Below, piece after piece: positions 46,492-58,428 of a DNA stretch of 64,000 nt (within the stretch, counting starts at the first letter, position 1; each line of letters begins with the position of its first letter). The notes below the pieces were generated by a model. It did no database searches. It was given only the letters and a program-made list of their open reading frames with translations, and had not been told where the DNA came from. A program made the translations under genes and the position numbers. Location: contig NC_067206.1 of the NCBI RefSeq assembly GCF_026262505.1, positions 21,591,896 through 21,655,895 on the forward strand, read 5' to 3'. Source of the DNA: Trichomonas vaginalis G3 (Eukaryota > Parabasalia > Trichomonadida > Trichomonadidae).

Positions 46492-46776
46492 ATGACAGAA
46501 CAAAAGCAACTCATACAAATCAAAACATATAACAAACATACATTTAAACATTTATTCTTCCTTCCTGAGCATAACATGTTCTTTCAAATACATCCGAGAC
46601 CAGTTGACTTTTCATTGACTGTGTATAAAGATAGAAATAGTTATATCATTAAACCATACGATGACGAAGGTAAGTTATGTAAATTGTACGTTAAGAAGTT
46701 AGAGAAAGTTTATGGCTTCAAGTATGACTACAATAGGGTTAACACTGATGATGAAGATATTGAGGAAAATTTATGA
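46492..46776 (+). CDS. Small virus-like protein
   Basis: 94 residues, beta-rich, with a C-terminal YVKKLEKVYGFKYD that faintly resembles the end of the HNH proteins (LLNKFKKLYGIPF). The start follows TTTTATTTTTAAGTTTATTTTTATATA. Function unknown. It and the 46081 frame form a short plus-strand pair next to the assembly gap. Confidence 0.4.
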   Translation: MTEQKQLIQIKTYNKHTFKHLFFLPEHNMFFQIHPRPVDFSLTVYKDRNSYIIKPYDDEGKLCKLYVKKLEKVYGFKYDYNRVNTDDEDIEENL

Positions 46777-46957
46777 GAACATTAGTGAAGTTGTTAGTGA
46801 GAACGATAGCGAGAACGTTTATTTTTTACATTAGTGAGTTCGTTAGTGAAGTGAAGTGGGTGGCGGCTTTGTAAATATTTAAGGTTAAGTTGGGTAAGGT
46901 GGAACGCAGTGCCGCCGTACCCAACATAACCATACTAACTATTTGTGCTCGATTTAT

Positions 46958-46982
46958 NNNNNNNNNNNNNNNNNNNNNNNNN
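46958..46982. other. Assembly gap (25 N)
   Basis: A run of N. Sequence on the two sides does not visibly continue one gene, so adjacency across it is not assured. Confidence 0.99.
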
Positions 46983-47217
46983 TTGACGCATTGTTGATCT
47001 TCTCATTCAATGCGTTATAAATATTAGAGACTTGGTTGTTCATCTTATCGAAATAGGCCATTGCGTTCGTCCGTTCATCATTGGAATATGAATCTTGTGC
47101 TAAAACAGTTTCGATGAATCGATCATTTAATTGTTTAAATGATGACTCTAAACTTCGAACTAATTCTTTTTCTTTATTCTTCTCTTCTTCGTATTCACTA
47201 AGAAAATGGTTTTCCAT
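46983..47217 (-). CDS. Coiled-coil protein, cut by gap
   Basis: At least 78 residues (MENHFLSEYEEEKNKEKELV, ending in KINNAS at the gap). It is charged and predicted coiled coil. The 3-prime end is lost in the N run. No family recognised; origin, host or element, undecided. Confidence 0.4.
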
Positions 47218-47278
47218 AATCTTAAATTCTTGTTCAAGCTCAACAAAGTGCTGAACTGAATGAATTTTCGTCGAATTC

Positions 47279-47527
47279 TTAAGATCATGGAATTTGATTT
47301 TTATATAAAATAGTTATATATTAGAAAATAATATGAGTTTATGTGATATTATTTTTCAGAAGATTTTGTGTTCTTCTTCAAAATTTTATTTTTTTATTAA
47401 AAAGAATCTTTACAAAATATACATTTACTTTAATTAATATTTAAAAACGTGCTCTATCAAAAGTTCCAAAAATTCAATATTTTAGCTTTTCTGAGGTGTC
47501 ACTTTTGATGAATTTCTGTTTACAACA
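47279..47527 (-). repeat. Partial copy of the 841-bp foldback element
   Basis: Reverse complement of about 40945-41190, including the full terminal TGTTGTAAACAGAAATTCAT. Only one end and part of one arm are present. Confidence 0.85.
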
Positions 47528-47895
47528 ATCAACAATTCATAAAATATTTCTGAAAATCTCACAATTTTTTTTTCTGAATATTGGGAAAATATTATATGTA
47601 ATACTAATAAATGCATTACAGTAAGGTGAAATCATGCATTTTTAGGTACTTAAAACCGTTTTTAAATCTGCAAGTATCGTTTATAACATACTGAAAATTT
47701 CATTCATATTATTTTTGTTGGAGAAAAATAAAATTCTGTAAATGTCAGAAAATTTCGGGTAAAAACGATAACTTTTGCTAATTCTCAATATAAAACATTT
47801 TGGTTCGATGATTTTTCAAGCATACCTAATATATTTCAAAATAATATTTTACGGGTAGTTTATGCTCTGATGCAGTTAGATTTTCGAAATAAGCT
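47528..47895. other. Spacer, nothing recognised
   Basis: AT-rich sequence between the partial foldback copy and the beta-helix gene; no gene or repeat seen. Confidence 0.5.
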
Positions 47896-49059
47896 TTAGT
47901 ATTTAGCATGAGCTCTTTTCATTCTTAAATGATAAATAGATTGAGCTTCTGTTATTGGAACAGTGCGCAGTTGATTACGAATTTGGTTGATGAGTTCAGA
48001 ATTAATTAAAGGGTTATTCTCATTATCTGATGAGATTAATGCGCTACCAGTTCCAGTAACTTTTGCGTTTCTTCCTTCTAAATAACAATTTTGGATAGAG
48101 ATTTTTGAGAAGAACAATCCATATTCATTATTTCCTTTATTTGCATATGCTATATAGTCATTTTCATTGTCAACAAATGCACTGTTTAAGAATCTAATAT
48201 ATACACCATGCGTGGAACAAATTAAGTAGTTTGCAGTATTATTAACAAAGTAACAGCTGTCTATTGTGAAATTTCCATCATAGACAACAGCAACACCATA
48301 GGTTGGTCCATCTGACGTGTATGTATATGTTCCCCATCTTGCCCGATGTCCAGTCCTTGGCGCAGAGTTTCCATTAAATAATGAATATTTAATTGAATCA
48401 TCTTTGCTTGGAAAAACCGTAAACATTGGCGTATTATAGGATTTGCAGTTAGTAATATTCAACCCTGTGTAATTTCCTGATGTATCGTGTGATCTAAATG
48501 CATTAACACCATGATGTTCAGGCCCACAAAATTGAATTGTTGTTGATAAAATTTTATTTCTTGCATGTCTAAAAGTTGCAAAATTTCCGCCATCAAGATA
48601 GTAATAAGATTTATCAATATTGTTATAACAATTATATGCAGAGCATTTATTTATTATGCACTGACTATTGCCTTGAAGTTCAAACCAAAAAGCCCCTGCT
48701 TTTGTGTCATCCCATATCTTTGTAATTTCACCGAAGTTTGCAGGTACTAAGGTAATAATTGTTGTAAGTGAACATGATTCAACTAAAAATTTAATTGAAG
48801 TTTGATTTTGCAGGCATATTGCGTTTGATTGTAAATTCTGAATAATCAGATTCTTTAGGTAATATGACGTGCTTGACGAATATACAGTAGTGTTAAACTC
48901 ATTTTGACTTATTTTTTCATTTTGCTCATCCTGATAAAATTCGCTCCATGAAAAATGAAGATTCCCATTATTTCTGATAGGTATCACTTTAATTACAGGT
49001 TTGATCAAAAGACAATGCTGTAAAAAATACATAAGGCTCAATAGGAAACAAGAAATCAT
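47896..49059 (-). CDS. Beta-helix (Pmp-like) surface-type protein
   Basis: 387 residues. Hydrophobic N-terminus MISCFLLSLMYFLQHCLL is a likely signal peptide. The body is Asn/Ser/Cys-rich short strands (LIIQNLQSNAICLQNQTSI, FTIDSCYFVNNTANYLI, ISIQNCYLEGRNA), typical of right-handed beta-helix proteins, several with N-glycosylation-type NxS/T sites. It ends in a basic tail (RMKRAHAKY) with no membrane anchor. It is the intact relative of the pseudogene at 11545-12287. A TCATTG initiator lies about 18 bases before the ATG, so it is probably a host gene in working order. Confidence 0.7.
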   Translation of the reverse strand: MISCFLLSLMYFLQHCLLIKPVIKVIPIRNNGNLHFSWSEFYQDEQNEKISQNEFNTTVYSSSTSYYLKNLIIQNLQSNAICLQNQTSIKFLVESCSLTTIITLVPANFGEITKIWDDTKAGAFWFELQGNSQCIINKCSAYNCYNNIDKSYYYLDGGNFATFRHARNKILSTTIQFCGPEHHGVNAFRSHDTSGNYTGLNITNCKSYNTPMFTVFPSKDDSIKYSLFNGNSAPRTGHRARWGTYTYTSDGPTYGVAVVYDGNFTIDSCYFVNNTANYLICSTHGVYIRFLNSAFVDNENDYIAYANKGNNEYGLFFSKISIQNCYLEGRNAKVTGTGSALISSDNENNPLINSELINQIRNQLRTVPITEAQSIYHLRMKRAHAKY

Positions 49060-49073
49060 AAGAATATAAAATT

Positions 49074-49079
49074 CAATGA
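49074..49079 (-). promoter_or_regulatory. Initiator (Inr) candidate for beta-helix gene
   Basis: On the minus strand TCATTG followed by AATTTTATATTCTT and ATG; close to the trichomonad Inr consensus. Confidence 0.45.
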
Positions 49080-50011
49080 AGTCAACAGTTTTAAATCTTT
49101 ATATCAAAATCAATATTATATACTATATGTCGATTCAAATAATGCACAAATATTTTCTGACAACAGCACAATTTTTTCAATCGATCATAGGGCGTCAAAA
49201 ATTTTCTCACTGGGTTTTCGTCTATCAATCCCAGCTCATTATATACGCAACCAATCAAAAATCTGATATGGGAGTCCAAGGCTAACTTTTTGTTGTCTAC
49301 CTAATAAAAGAGGAAGCAGCATTAGTGAGAATAATCGCAAATATTCAATTTAAATTATCTTTTTATTCTTAATTTAAAGTGACAAAAAGAATAAAAAACC
49401 TATTCTAAGGCATGTTGTTAAGTAAATAAGACTAGACATCATACCCTACGTTCCCAACTTCTGGAAAACGGTTTTTCACCCTTATGATCAGTTTCAGACA
49501 CTTTGGGAATCTCCCAAACTTTGATATTTTGCATTATGATAGAGAAACGTGTCTAGTTTAACGCACAGTTGTTTTAAAGGCAAATGATGATATCACATGA
49601 AATTATCAAATTATCAAATTTTGAAGTACCAGTCCAAAGGGTTAATTAGATCCTACACAGATGTGCGATAGTGAAACATATGTGTTCTTGATTTGAGAAG
49701 TCCTACTGATAGAGGTATGAATCTCACAGCTTTGTGCGAGTGTGTCTGACACTTGTATAGAGTGGAATATGCGCCGACATATATTATATAATAACATGTA
49801 GTTGATAATTATGAAAAAATAGAATTTGATGCGAATGATATTGAAAGTTGTTTTGTAATTTGATATTTTTCTTATATGTGTTAATTAGTAAATGGCTTGT
49901 TTGTTGTGATCGTACTGTGAAAAATGAAAGGTATTTTAAATTAAAAAATTGAGATTTTGAGATATCTCTAGAATTAAGAATTTATTATGTATTTGACTTT
50001 TATATAACTAT
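49080..50011. other. Intergenic spacer, no gene seen
   Basis: About 930 bases of AT-rich sequence up to the A tract of E2. I see only short frames and no repeats of note. Confidence 0.5.
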
Positions 50012-50288
50012 AAAAAAAAAAGGTAGTGGGGCTTCCAGGCACTTCGTGCCCTCTAGCCCTGAAGATGTTTAGTATAACTTTGTCCGGACAAGTAAGGGTC
50101 TATCATCGCTACAGGAAAAGTTACGGGCGTTCCAAGGAAGTATACTTTGAGAAGACTTTCCCCCTTATAGAATGAGATAGGACGGTTATTTTACAAAACT
50201 GACAACACTTTGACCGAGTAGTTTTTTGTGCTGAACAAAAAGTGTCATATAAACATCTGTCAAAAACCGCTTTTTAACTTCACTTAAA

Positions 50289-53200
50289 ATGCCACGTAAG
50301 CTACGTAAGAATATACGTAAGAGGAAGAGAGCATTGAAACATCCAATAGTAAAACTGACACCACAACAACAGTTGCAACAACAAATAATGAATGACCCCA
50401 CTATGTTGCAACAAATGTCAAGCAATCCTATGCTTTTAAACCGAGTTATTGGTGCACAGAGTGGAGGTTTAAGAGCGGCACTTTTAGCGAAAATGGCAGG
50501 CTATGGTGGAGCTGCAGACGGAACAGCATATAACCCTCAAAGTCAAATGAATTTGAGTTCACTCAAAAATCAAATAGCAGATGTCAAAAAGTCAAACATA
50601 GACATACAGAAACAAATAGGTGAAAACGAAAAGAAACTAGAATATGACAGACACACAAAGAAACTCAATGAGTTAAACGTAGAGAAAAAGAAGAAAGAAG
50701 AACAACTGAAAGAACTAAGTACAGAGGAATATGCGAAAAAAGTGTCAGAAAAAGCAGCAGAAGTAGCAAAAATGGAACAAGATGTTGTAAATTTGAAAAA
50801 CCATACTACTCAATATAAAGTACTGAAAGATGAAGAAATAAAACAAAAAGCCCTGAAGACATATATAGATAGCGATGAGTATAAAAAAGAAGTTGAAGCA
50901 AATGTAAAGGCAGAAAAACTTTTACAGTTGCAAAACCAAACCGTACAGTATGAAAACTTAGCACAAGAAAGTAAAAATAACGACGCGGCTATGCAAAAGG
51001 CAATGAAAAGCGCAGAATATATAAAAGCTAACAATGACTGGTTAGATGCCCAAGCCAACGCTAAAGCAGCCCAGCTTATAGGGTCAATAAGGACAAAAAT
51101 ACAAGCGGATGAAGACAGTTCAAATGAAGCTTTAACAAATGCTGACTTTAAGAACGCCTTCGAAGCTCTTCATAGTAAGGTGAAACTAGTGAACGACTTC
51201 TCATCTGGAAAGAAACTGAAGTCTGAAGGTTTCGACAAAGAGTTAAAAGAAGTAGCACAAAATATGACGAAAATAACAGATGCAGCAACGAGACAGGCAG
51301 TTCAAAGTGCCTATGACGCCGTTAGAGCAACTGTTGTGGAAAGTCAAGAAAAAGAGTTACAACAGACCAAAACAGACCTAGTAAATGCTTTCTTAAAAAC
51401 GAAAAGTCAGGTAGGACATTATGCTGCAGATGGAACATATGTGCCAGCTGGTGGAACTTATATACCACCAAACCCTCCAAGAGAAGCACCTGCACCAGGA
51501 CTACCTAAAACATTTACATCGTCACATGGACACAGACACAGGCATGCACCAAAACCAGCACAACAACCAACACAACAACCAACAGTTCAAAATCCAGCAC
51601 AACAACCAACAGTTCAAAATCCAGCACAACAACCAACAGTTCAAAATCCAGCACAACAACCACCTCCACAACCAGCACCACAACCAACAGTTCAAAACCT
51701 GCACAACAACAACCACAACAGAGCAAGGACATAAAAGAAGTAGAGACAAGGAAACCAAGAATTCTTAAAAATGCTTAAAGAAGACTATGGTTACCCAGAT
51801 ACTCTTGACTTTAGTGACAGATATAAAGAAGCTATTAGAAAGTTCAAGGAAGGAAATACTGACCCGAACCTATTTAGCTTTATGGTTCAGCACCAAATGG
51901 GATATAATTTCAAACCTGGAAAATACAAGCTCGCTAAGGGATATGATTTAATAGCATATCATCCAAATGACATGAACGAATTTACTCCGAGATATTTGGT
52001 GTCAGAGATAATGATGATTCAACTATCTTACATGAAACGCGTAAAAAATAGAGACGGAACGAAAGAACAAAGGCTTATGAATGCGGATGACTTAAATAGG
52101 GAACTTGTTGAAAACGGTCTCGGAATATATGAAATGCCAGCAGATGAGGTACAAGAAACTCCACAGGAAGAAGTTCAGATACAACCAGACATGGAAGATA
52201 TAGTTCAGCAACAACAGCTAGAAGAGCCTGAAGGAAACGAACAAGTCCTCCTTTGGAAACTAACTTCACAGAACTAGATGAAGATTTGGAACAGCCGAAA
52301 ATCTTGACCCTCAACAAGAGTATGAGGTGAATATGGAATCTTTCCAAGAGTCTAAAAAAATTCGGCTGACATAGTAGAAGAATATCGAAAAATGTTTGCC
52401 GACATACAAAAGACTCCAACACCAGATGAAAATATTCAGCATAGAATGGAAGTACTGAAAGAAAATGTACACAAATACAACAACCCTTTTTACTTACGAC
52501 CATATAACGTTCAATCTTTGGCTGAACTCGGTGAAAATAAAAGGTTAAATTTCAACAAAACATATAGAAATGAAACATTGTTTAAAGTCATTCAGAACCT
52601 AACCAATATGGAAACAAACCTACTTTTGTTTCTGCAGACTATGGAACTACAATGAGATGGGGTCATAAAGCTAACCCGGATAGGTGGTTCATAAACTTAC
52701 AACCACAATTCCAAGAAGTTGTAGACGCAATGGAAGTCAATGGTGAACCAGATATAGCTGGTATTTTCAGCGCGGCTTTAATGCCATTGAAAGATATGAA
52801 ACATGCAGATATTTTGGACCAGTATGAAATGAACATGGCTGATGGAAATATAACACCTGACGTTCTAGAACATTTATCTCAAAGAACTACACAGAACCAT
52901 AGAGATGGTATATTTGGTGAAGAGTTTAGAAAGAAAGTTAGGGAGAGCGAAGGAAGAGAACCTATTGTACATGACCTTGCAAACGAAAGTTTGCAAAATG
53001 TCATAAAAACTTATTTGCAGACAATGAACCGAGAAGGGATGAATATTTAAGAAAACTCAAATGGACAGTACCAAATGAAATGTTAGTATTGAAAAACATG
53101 TTCCTTGACAAAATAAAACCAACTACAGAAATAAATGACGCAAGACTGAAACATTGGGTAAAAGCTTTCCCATTCACAAAAGATATTATTGGTAACATGG

Positions 53201-53600
53201 AAAGAAAACCAGAATGGCTACAAAAACATATATTTGGAAACGAGCTTATTCCATATGGACAAGCTATATTTGAAGAGCTTGAACCGGAAACTCAGGAAAG
53301 AGTCATGCAAACAATAAGCGAAGACTCAAATACAAACTATGACAAAATCTTTCTAGGATATAGGTTACCTGAGATGGGCGACCAGAGCCCAAAGGAAAAA
53401 AAGGACATGGAAATTTACAACATACTAGGTGAACATGAGGCAAAGATGCAACAACTTGAAGCAGAGGGCAAGTTACCAAAAGCGACACCAAAGAAGAAGA
53501 GTAGAACAAAGTGAAAGTAGTGAAAAGTAACTTCATCTAGTGAAAGTAGTGGCAATGAAGGAAAAAGAAGAGTTAAAACTCAGCCAGGAAGAAAGTAAAG
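50289..53600 (+). other. Large structural-gene region (E2), broken
   Basis: Copy of the E1 region 36749-40040, starting with the same basic MPRKLRKNIRKRKRALKHP after TTTTTAACTTCACTTAAA. The first part is open for 481 residues and shows the coiled-coil and Gln/Pro-rich segments well. Later parts are broken. Confidence 0.6.
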
Positions 53601-53664
53601 CTTGGTCACCGTGGGTTCTATTATGACACATAAATCCACTATTCTATATTTTTACCCATATGAA

Positions 53665-54405
53665 ATGTACGCCGCTCAGAATATAACGCCAACAGTTTTG
53701 GATGCCATGAACGGAAATGTTTCCGAATGGTATAACGAATGCGACAATGCATTAGAAGGTCAGAAATAGTTCCTGGAACTTACGAATATACAACTGCTGT
53801 TTCTTATGGAAATGTAGGTGAGTTTGGAGAAGGTTCTTCAACAACAGTAGATATTGCTTGCGACAGGTTTCATATTATTTCTATTGACAACTCATTCTTA
53901 TACGTGGAACAAGACATTGAAATAAAACCTTCTGCCAAGTTGTCTGACAAGAAAGGTTGCAATGGATTTTTCTATGTCGGATACCAATATGCTCCAGAAG
54001 TTTTCATGGGATATAAGATATATTCTAACTCTGACTTAGTTCAAACAGTAACATGGGCAAACTATGATGGTTCGCTTTGAGAAACTCAGTACAACCACAG
54101 CTAGAGAACAAACAGACCAGTATGCAACTATTGAGAAAATAAGAAGACTTGACCCTAACGTTCCAGGAGTTTATGTTAACCTTTCTGGACAAACTGCAGC
54201 AGCAGCAGTAACCAAAGTAAAACTGAAACTTAGAGTTCCTTTGTCATCTTTCCTCATCTTCAGGTTTTTAAGATACTTGCCAAACTGGGCAGGAAAAATT
54301 TCTATCGAACTTACTCCAAGCAAAAATAACTTAGTCATTGCACCAACACAAGACCCATTCACTATTACAGACGTAGAGGGAACAAATAAACGTCATTCGC
54401 CGTAG
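53665..54405 (+). other. Major capsid region (E2), partial and broken
   Basis: Begins after TATATTTTTACCCATATGAA. Blocks shared with the E1 and E3 capsid regions include YVEQDIEIKPSAKLSDK and ISIELTPSKNNLVIAPTQ. Only the first part of the capsid region is present. Confidence 0.65.
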
Positions 54406-55103
54406 ACCATTCGGTAGTTTCTTAAGTTCTCTCAATAGAATATCTTTACATCTACTCTTATTTCCAAAGAAGGGTAACGGTGGTTTTGTAAATTCATTTA
54501 TATTTAAAAAAATGTTTTTACCCTGAAAAGTGACAAAGTGACAAAACATGAAAACTACTCGGTTAAGGTTTTTTGACAGATGTTTATATGACACTTTCTC
54601 CGGTTTATAGGACCTCTCTCATATTCTATCTTGTTAAGACTTCCTGGACTGTTGTCAAAATGTCATTGTCTCATTTTTTCAGAGAAGTTGGTTTAACCGA
54701 GGGACGAGGGACCGAGGACCTGGTGACGTAGCGACGATAGACCCTTACTTGTCCGGACATAGTTCTACTATTTTGAGTCCTCTACCGAAAAGTCAACAGC
54801 AACGACTTTCAAAAATTTTTAGGGCTAGAAGGCACGAAGTGCCTGGGAAGCCCGCTTCACCCAAAAAAAACCTCATTTTATATAAACTGCATGTTATACT
54901 AAACATCTTCAGGGGGCTAGAGGGGCGCAGCCCTGGAAGCCCCAATGCCTTTTTTTTCATTTCATATTTCATAACCAATTATTTCTAAATATCAACTCTT
55001 CAAAAAAAAAAAAAAAAAAAAAAGGTATTGGGGCTTCCAGGCACTTCGTGCCCTCTAGCCCCGAAGATGTTTAGTATAAAACCGCTTTTTAACTTCACTT
55101 AAA

Positions 55104-58100
55104 ATGCCACGTAAGCTACGTAAGAATATACGTAAGAGGAAGAGAGCATTGAAACATCCAATAGTAAGACTGACACCACAACAACAGTTGCAACAACAAA
55201 TGCTGAATGACCCCACTATGTTGCAACAAATGTCAAGCAATCCTATGCTTTTAAACCGAGTTGTTTTGTGCACAGTGGAGGTTTAAGAGCGCACTTTTAG
55301 CGAAAATGGCAGGCTATGTGGAGCTGCAGACGGAACAGATATAACCCTCAAAGTCAAATGAATTTGAGTTCACTCAAAAATCAAAATAACAGATGTCAAA
55401 AAGTCAAACATAGACATACAGAAGCAAATAAGTGAAAACGAAAAGAAACTAGAATATGACAGACACACAAAGAAACTCAATGAGTTAAACGTAGAGAAAA
55501 AGAAGAAAGAAGAACAACTGAAAGAACTAAGTACAGAGGAATATGCGAAAAAAGTGTCAGAAAAAGCAGCAGAAGTAGCAAAAATGGAACAAGATGTCAT
55601 AAATTTGAAAAACCATACTACTCAATATAAAATACTGAAAGATGAAGAGATAAAACAAAAAGCCCTGAAGACATATATGGATAGCGATGAGTATAAAAAA
55701 GAAGTTGAAGCAAATGTAAAGGCAGAAAAACTTTTACAGTTGCAAAACCAAACCGTACAGTATGAAAACTTAGCACAAGAAAGTAAAAATAACGACGCGG
55801 CTATGCAAAAGGCAATGAAAAGCGCAGAATATATAAAAGCTAACAATGACTGGTTAGATGCCCAAGCCAACGCTAAAGCAGCCCAACTCATAGGGTCAAT
55901 AAGGACAAAAATACAAAGCGGATGAAATGGTTCAAATGAAGCTTTAACAAATGCTACTTTAAGAACGCTTTCGAAGCTCTTCATAGTAAGGTGAAACAAG
56001 TGAACGACTTCTCATCTGGAAAGAAACTGAAGTCTGAAGGTTTCGACAAAGAGTTAAAAGAAGTAGCACAAAATATGACGAAAATAACAGATGCAGCAAC
56101 GAGACAGGCAGTTCAAAGTGCCTATGACGCCGTTAGAGCAACTGTTGTGAAAAGTCAAGAAAAAGAGTTACAACAGACCAAAACAGACCTAGTAAATGCT
56201 TCTTAAGAACGAAAAGTCAGGTAGGACATTACGCTGCAGATGGAACATATGTGCCAGCTGGTGGAACTTATATACCACCAAACCCTCCAAGAGAAGCACC
56301 TGCACCAGGACTACCTAGAACATTTACATCGTCACATGGACACAGACACAGGCATGCACCAAAACCAACACAACAACCAGCACAACAACCACCTCCACAA
56401 CCAGCACAACAACCAACACAACAACCAGCACAGCAACCAGCACAGCAACCAACAGTTCAAAACCCTGCACAACAACAACCACAAACAGAGCAAGGACATA
56501 AAAGAAGTAGAGAACAAGGAAACCAAGAATTCTTAAAAATGCTTAAAGAAGACTATGGTTACCCAGATAGTATTGACTTTAGTGACAGATATAAAGAAGC
56601 TATTAGAAAGTTCAAGGATGGAAATACTGACCCGAACCTATTTAGCTTTATGGCTCAGCACCAAACGGATATAATCTCAAACCTGGAAAATACAAGCTCG
56701 CTAAGGGATATGATTTAATAGCATATCATCCAAATGACATGAACGAATTTACTCCGAGATATTTGATGTCAGAGCTAAATGACAATTTCAACTTCTTCAT
56801 GAAACGCGTAAAAAATAGAGACGGAACGAAAGAACAAAAGGTTTATGAGTCCGGATGACTAGATAGGAAATTGTTAAAAACGGTCTCGGAATATATGAAA
56901 TGCCAGCAGATGAGGTACAAGAAACTCCACAGGAAGAAGTTCAGATACAACCAGACATGGAAGAAATAGTTCAGCAACAACAGCTAGAAGAGCCTGAAGG
57001 AAACGAACAAGTCCTCCTTTGGAAACTAACTTCACAGAACTAGATGAAGATTTGGAACAGCCGAAAAATCTTGACCCTCAACAAGAGCATGAGGAGAATA
57101 TGGAATATTTCCAAGAGTCTAAAAAATTCGGCTGACATAGTAGAAGAATATCGAAAAATGTTTGCCGACATACAAAAGACTCCAACACCAGATGAAAATA
57201 TTCAGCATAGAATGAAGTACTGAAAGAAAATGTACACAAATACAACAACCCTTTTTACTTACGAGCATTTAACGTTCAATCTTCGGATGAACTCGGTGAA
57301 ATAAAAGGTTAAATTTCAAGAAAACATATAGAAATGAAACATTGTTTAAAGTTCATTCAGAACCTACCAAGATGGAAACAAACCTACTTTTGTTTCTGCA
57401 GACGATGGAACTACAATGAGATGGGTCATAAAGCTAATCCGGATAGGTGGTTCATAAACTTACAACCACAATTCCAAGAAGTTGTAGACGCAATGGAATT
57501 GAATGGTGAACGAGATATAGCTGGTATTTTAAGCGCGGCTTTAATGCCATTGAAAGATATGAAACATGCAGATATTTTGGACCAGTATGAAATGAACATG
57601 GCTGATGGAAATATAACACCTGACGTTCTAGAACATTTATCTCAAAGAACTACACAGAACCATAGAGATGGTATATTTGGCGAAGAGTTTAGAAAGAAAG
57701 TTATGGACAGAGAAGGAAGAGAACCTATTGTACATGACCTTGCAAACGAAAGTTTACAAAATGTCATAAAAACTTACTTTGCAGACAATGAACGAGAAGG
57801 GATGAATATTTAAGAAAACTCAAATGGACAGTACCAAATGAAATGTTAGTATTGAAAAACATGTTCCTTGACAAAATAAAACCAACTACAGAAATAAACG
57901 ACGCAAGACTGAAAGATTGGGTAAAAGCTTTCCCATTCACAAAAGATATAATTGGTAACATGGAAAGAAAACCAGAATGGCTACAAAAACATATATTTGG
58001 AAACGAGCATATTCCATATGGACAGGCACTGTTTGAAGAGCTTGAACCGGAAACTCAGGAAAGAGTCATGCAAACAATACGCGAAGACTCAAATACAGAC

Positions 58101-58396
58101 TATGACAAACTCTTTCTAGGATATAGGTTACCTGAGATGGGCGACCAGAGCCAAAGGCAAAAAGGACATGGGAAATTTGCAACATACTAGATGAACATAA
58201 TGCAAAGATGCAACAACTTCAAGCAGAGGGCAAGTTACCAAAGCGACACCAAAGAAGAAGAGTAGAACAAAGTGAAAGTAGTGAAGAAGTAACTTCATCT
58301 AGTGAAAGTAGTGGCAATGAAGGAAAAAGAAGAGTTAAAAACTCAGTCAGGAAGAAAGTAAAGCTTGGTCGGAGTGGGTTCTATTATGACATATAA
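55104..58396 (+). other. Large structural-gene region (E3), broken
   Basis: Third copy of the E1 region 36749-40040. It keeps the basic start, the coiled coil, the Gln/Pro repeats (variable in number between copies) and the basic, serine-rich end. Carries many breaks. Confidence 0.6.
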
Positions 58397-58428
58397 ATCC
58401 AACTATTCTATATTTTTACCCATATGAA

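Larger units (their letters stand above)
50023..54949 (-). mobile_element. Polinton E2, internally deleted derivative, about 4.9 kb
   Basis: Bounded by GTAGTGGGGCTTCC and GGAAGCCCCAATGC with A and T tracts outside. It keeps the right-end genes of E1 (large structural region and part of the capsid region) and the left end with the beginning of the methylase; everything between is absent. It is therefore a non-autonomous two-ended derivative. It is broken in several further places. No clear target duplication is visible. Confidence 0.8.
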
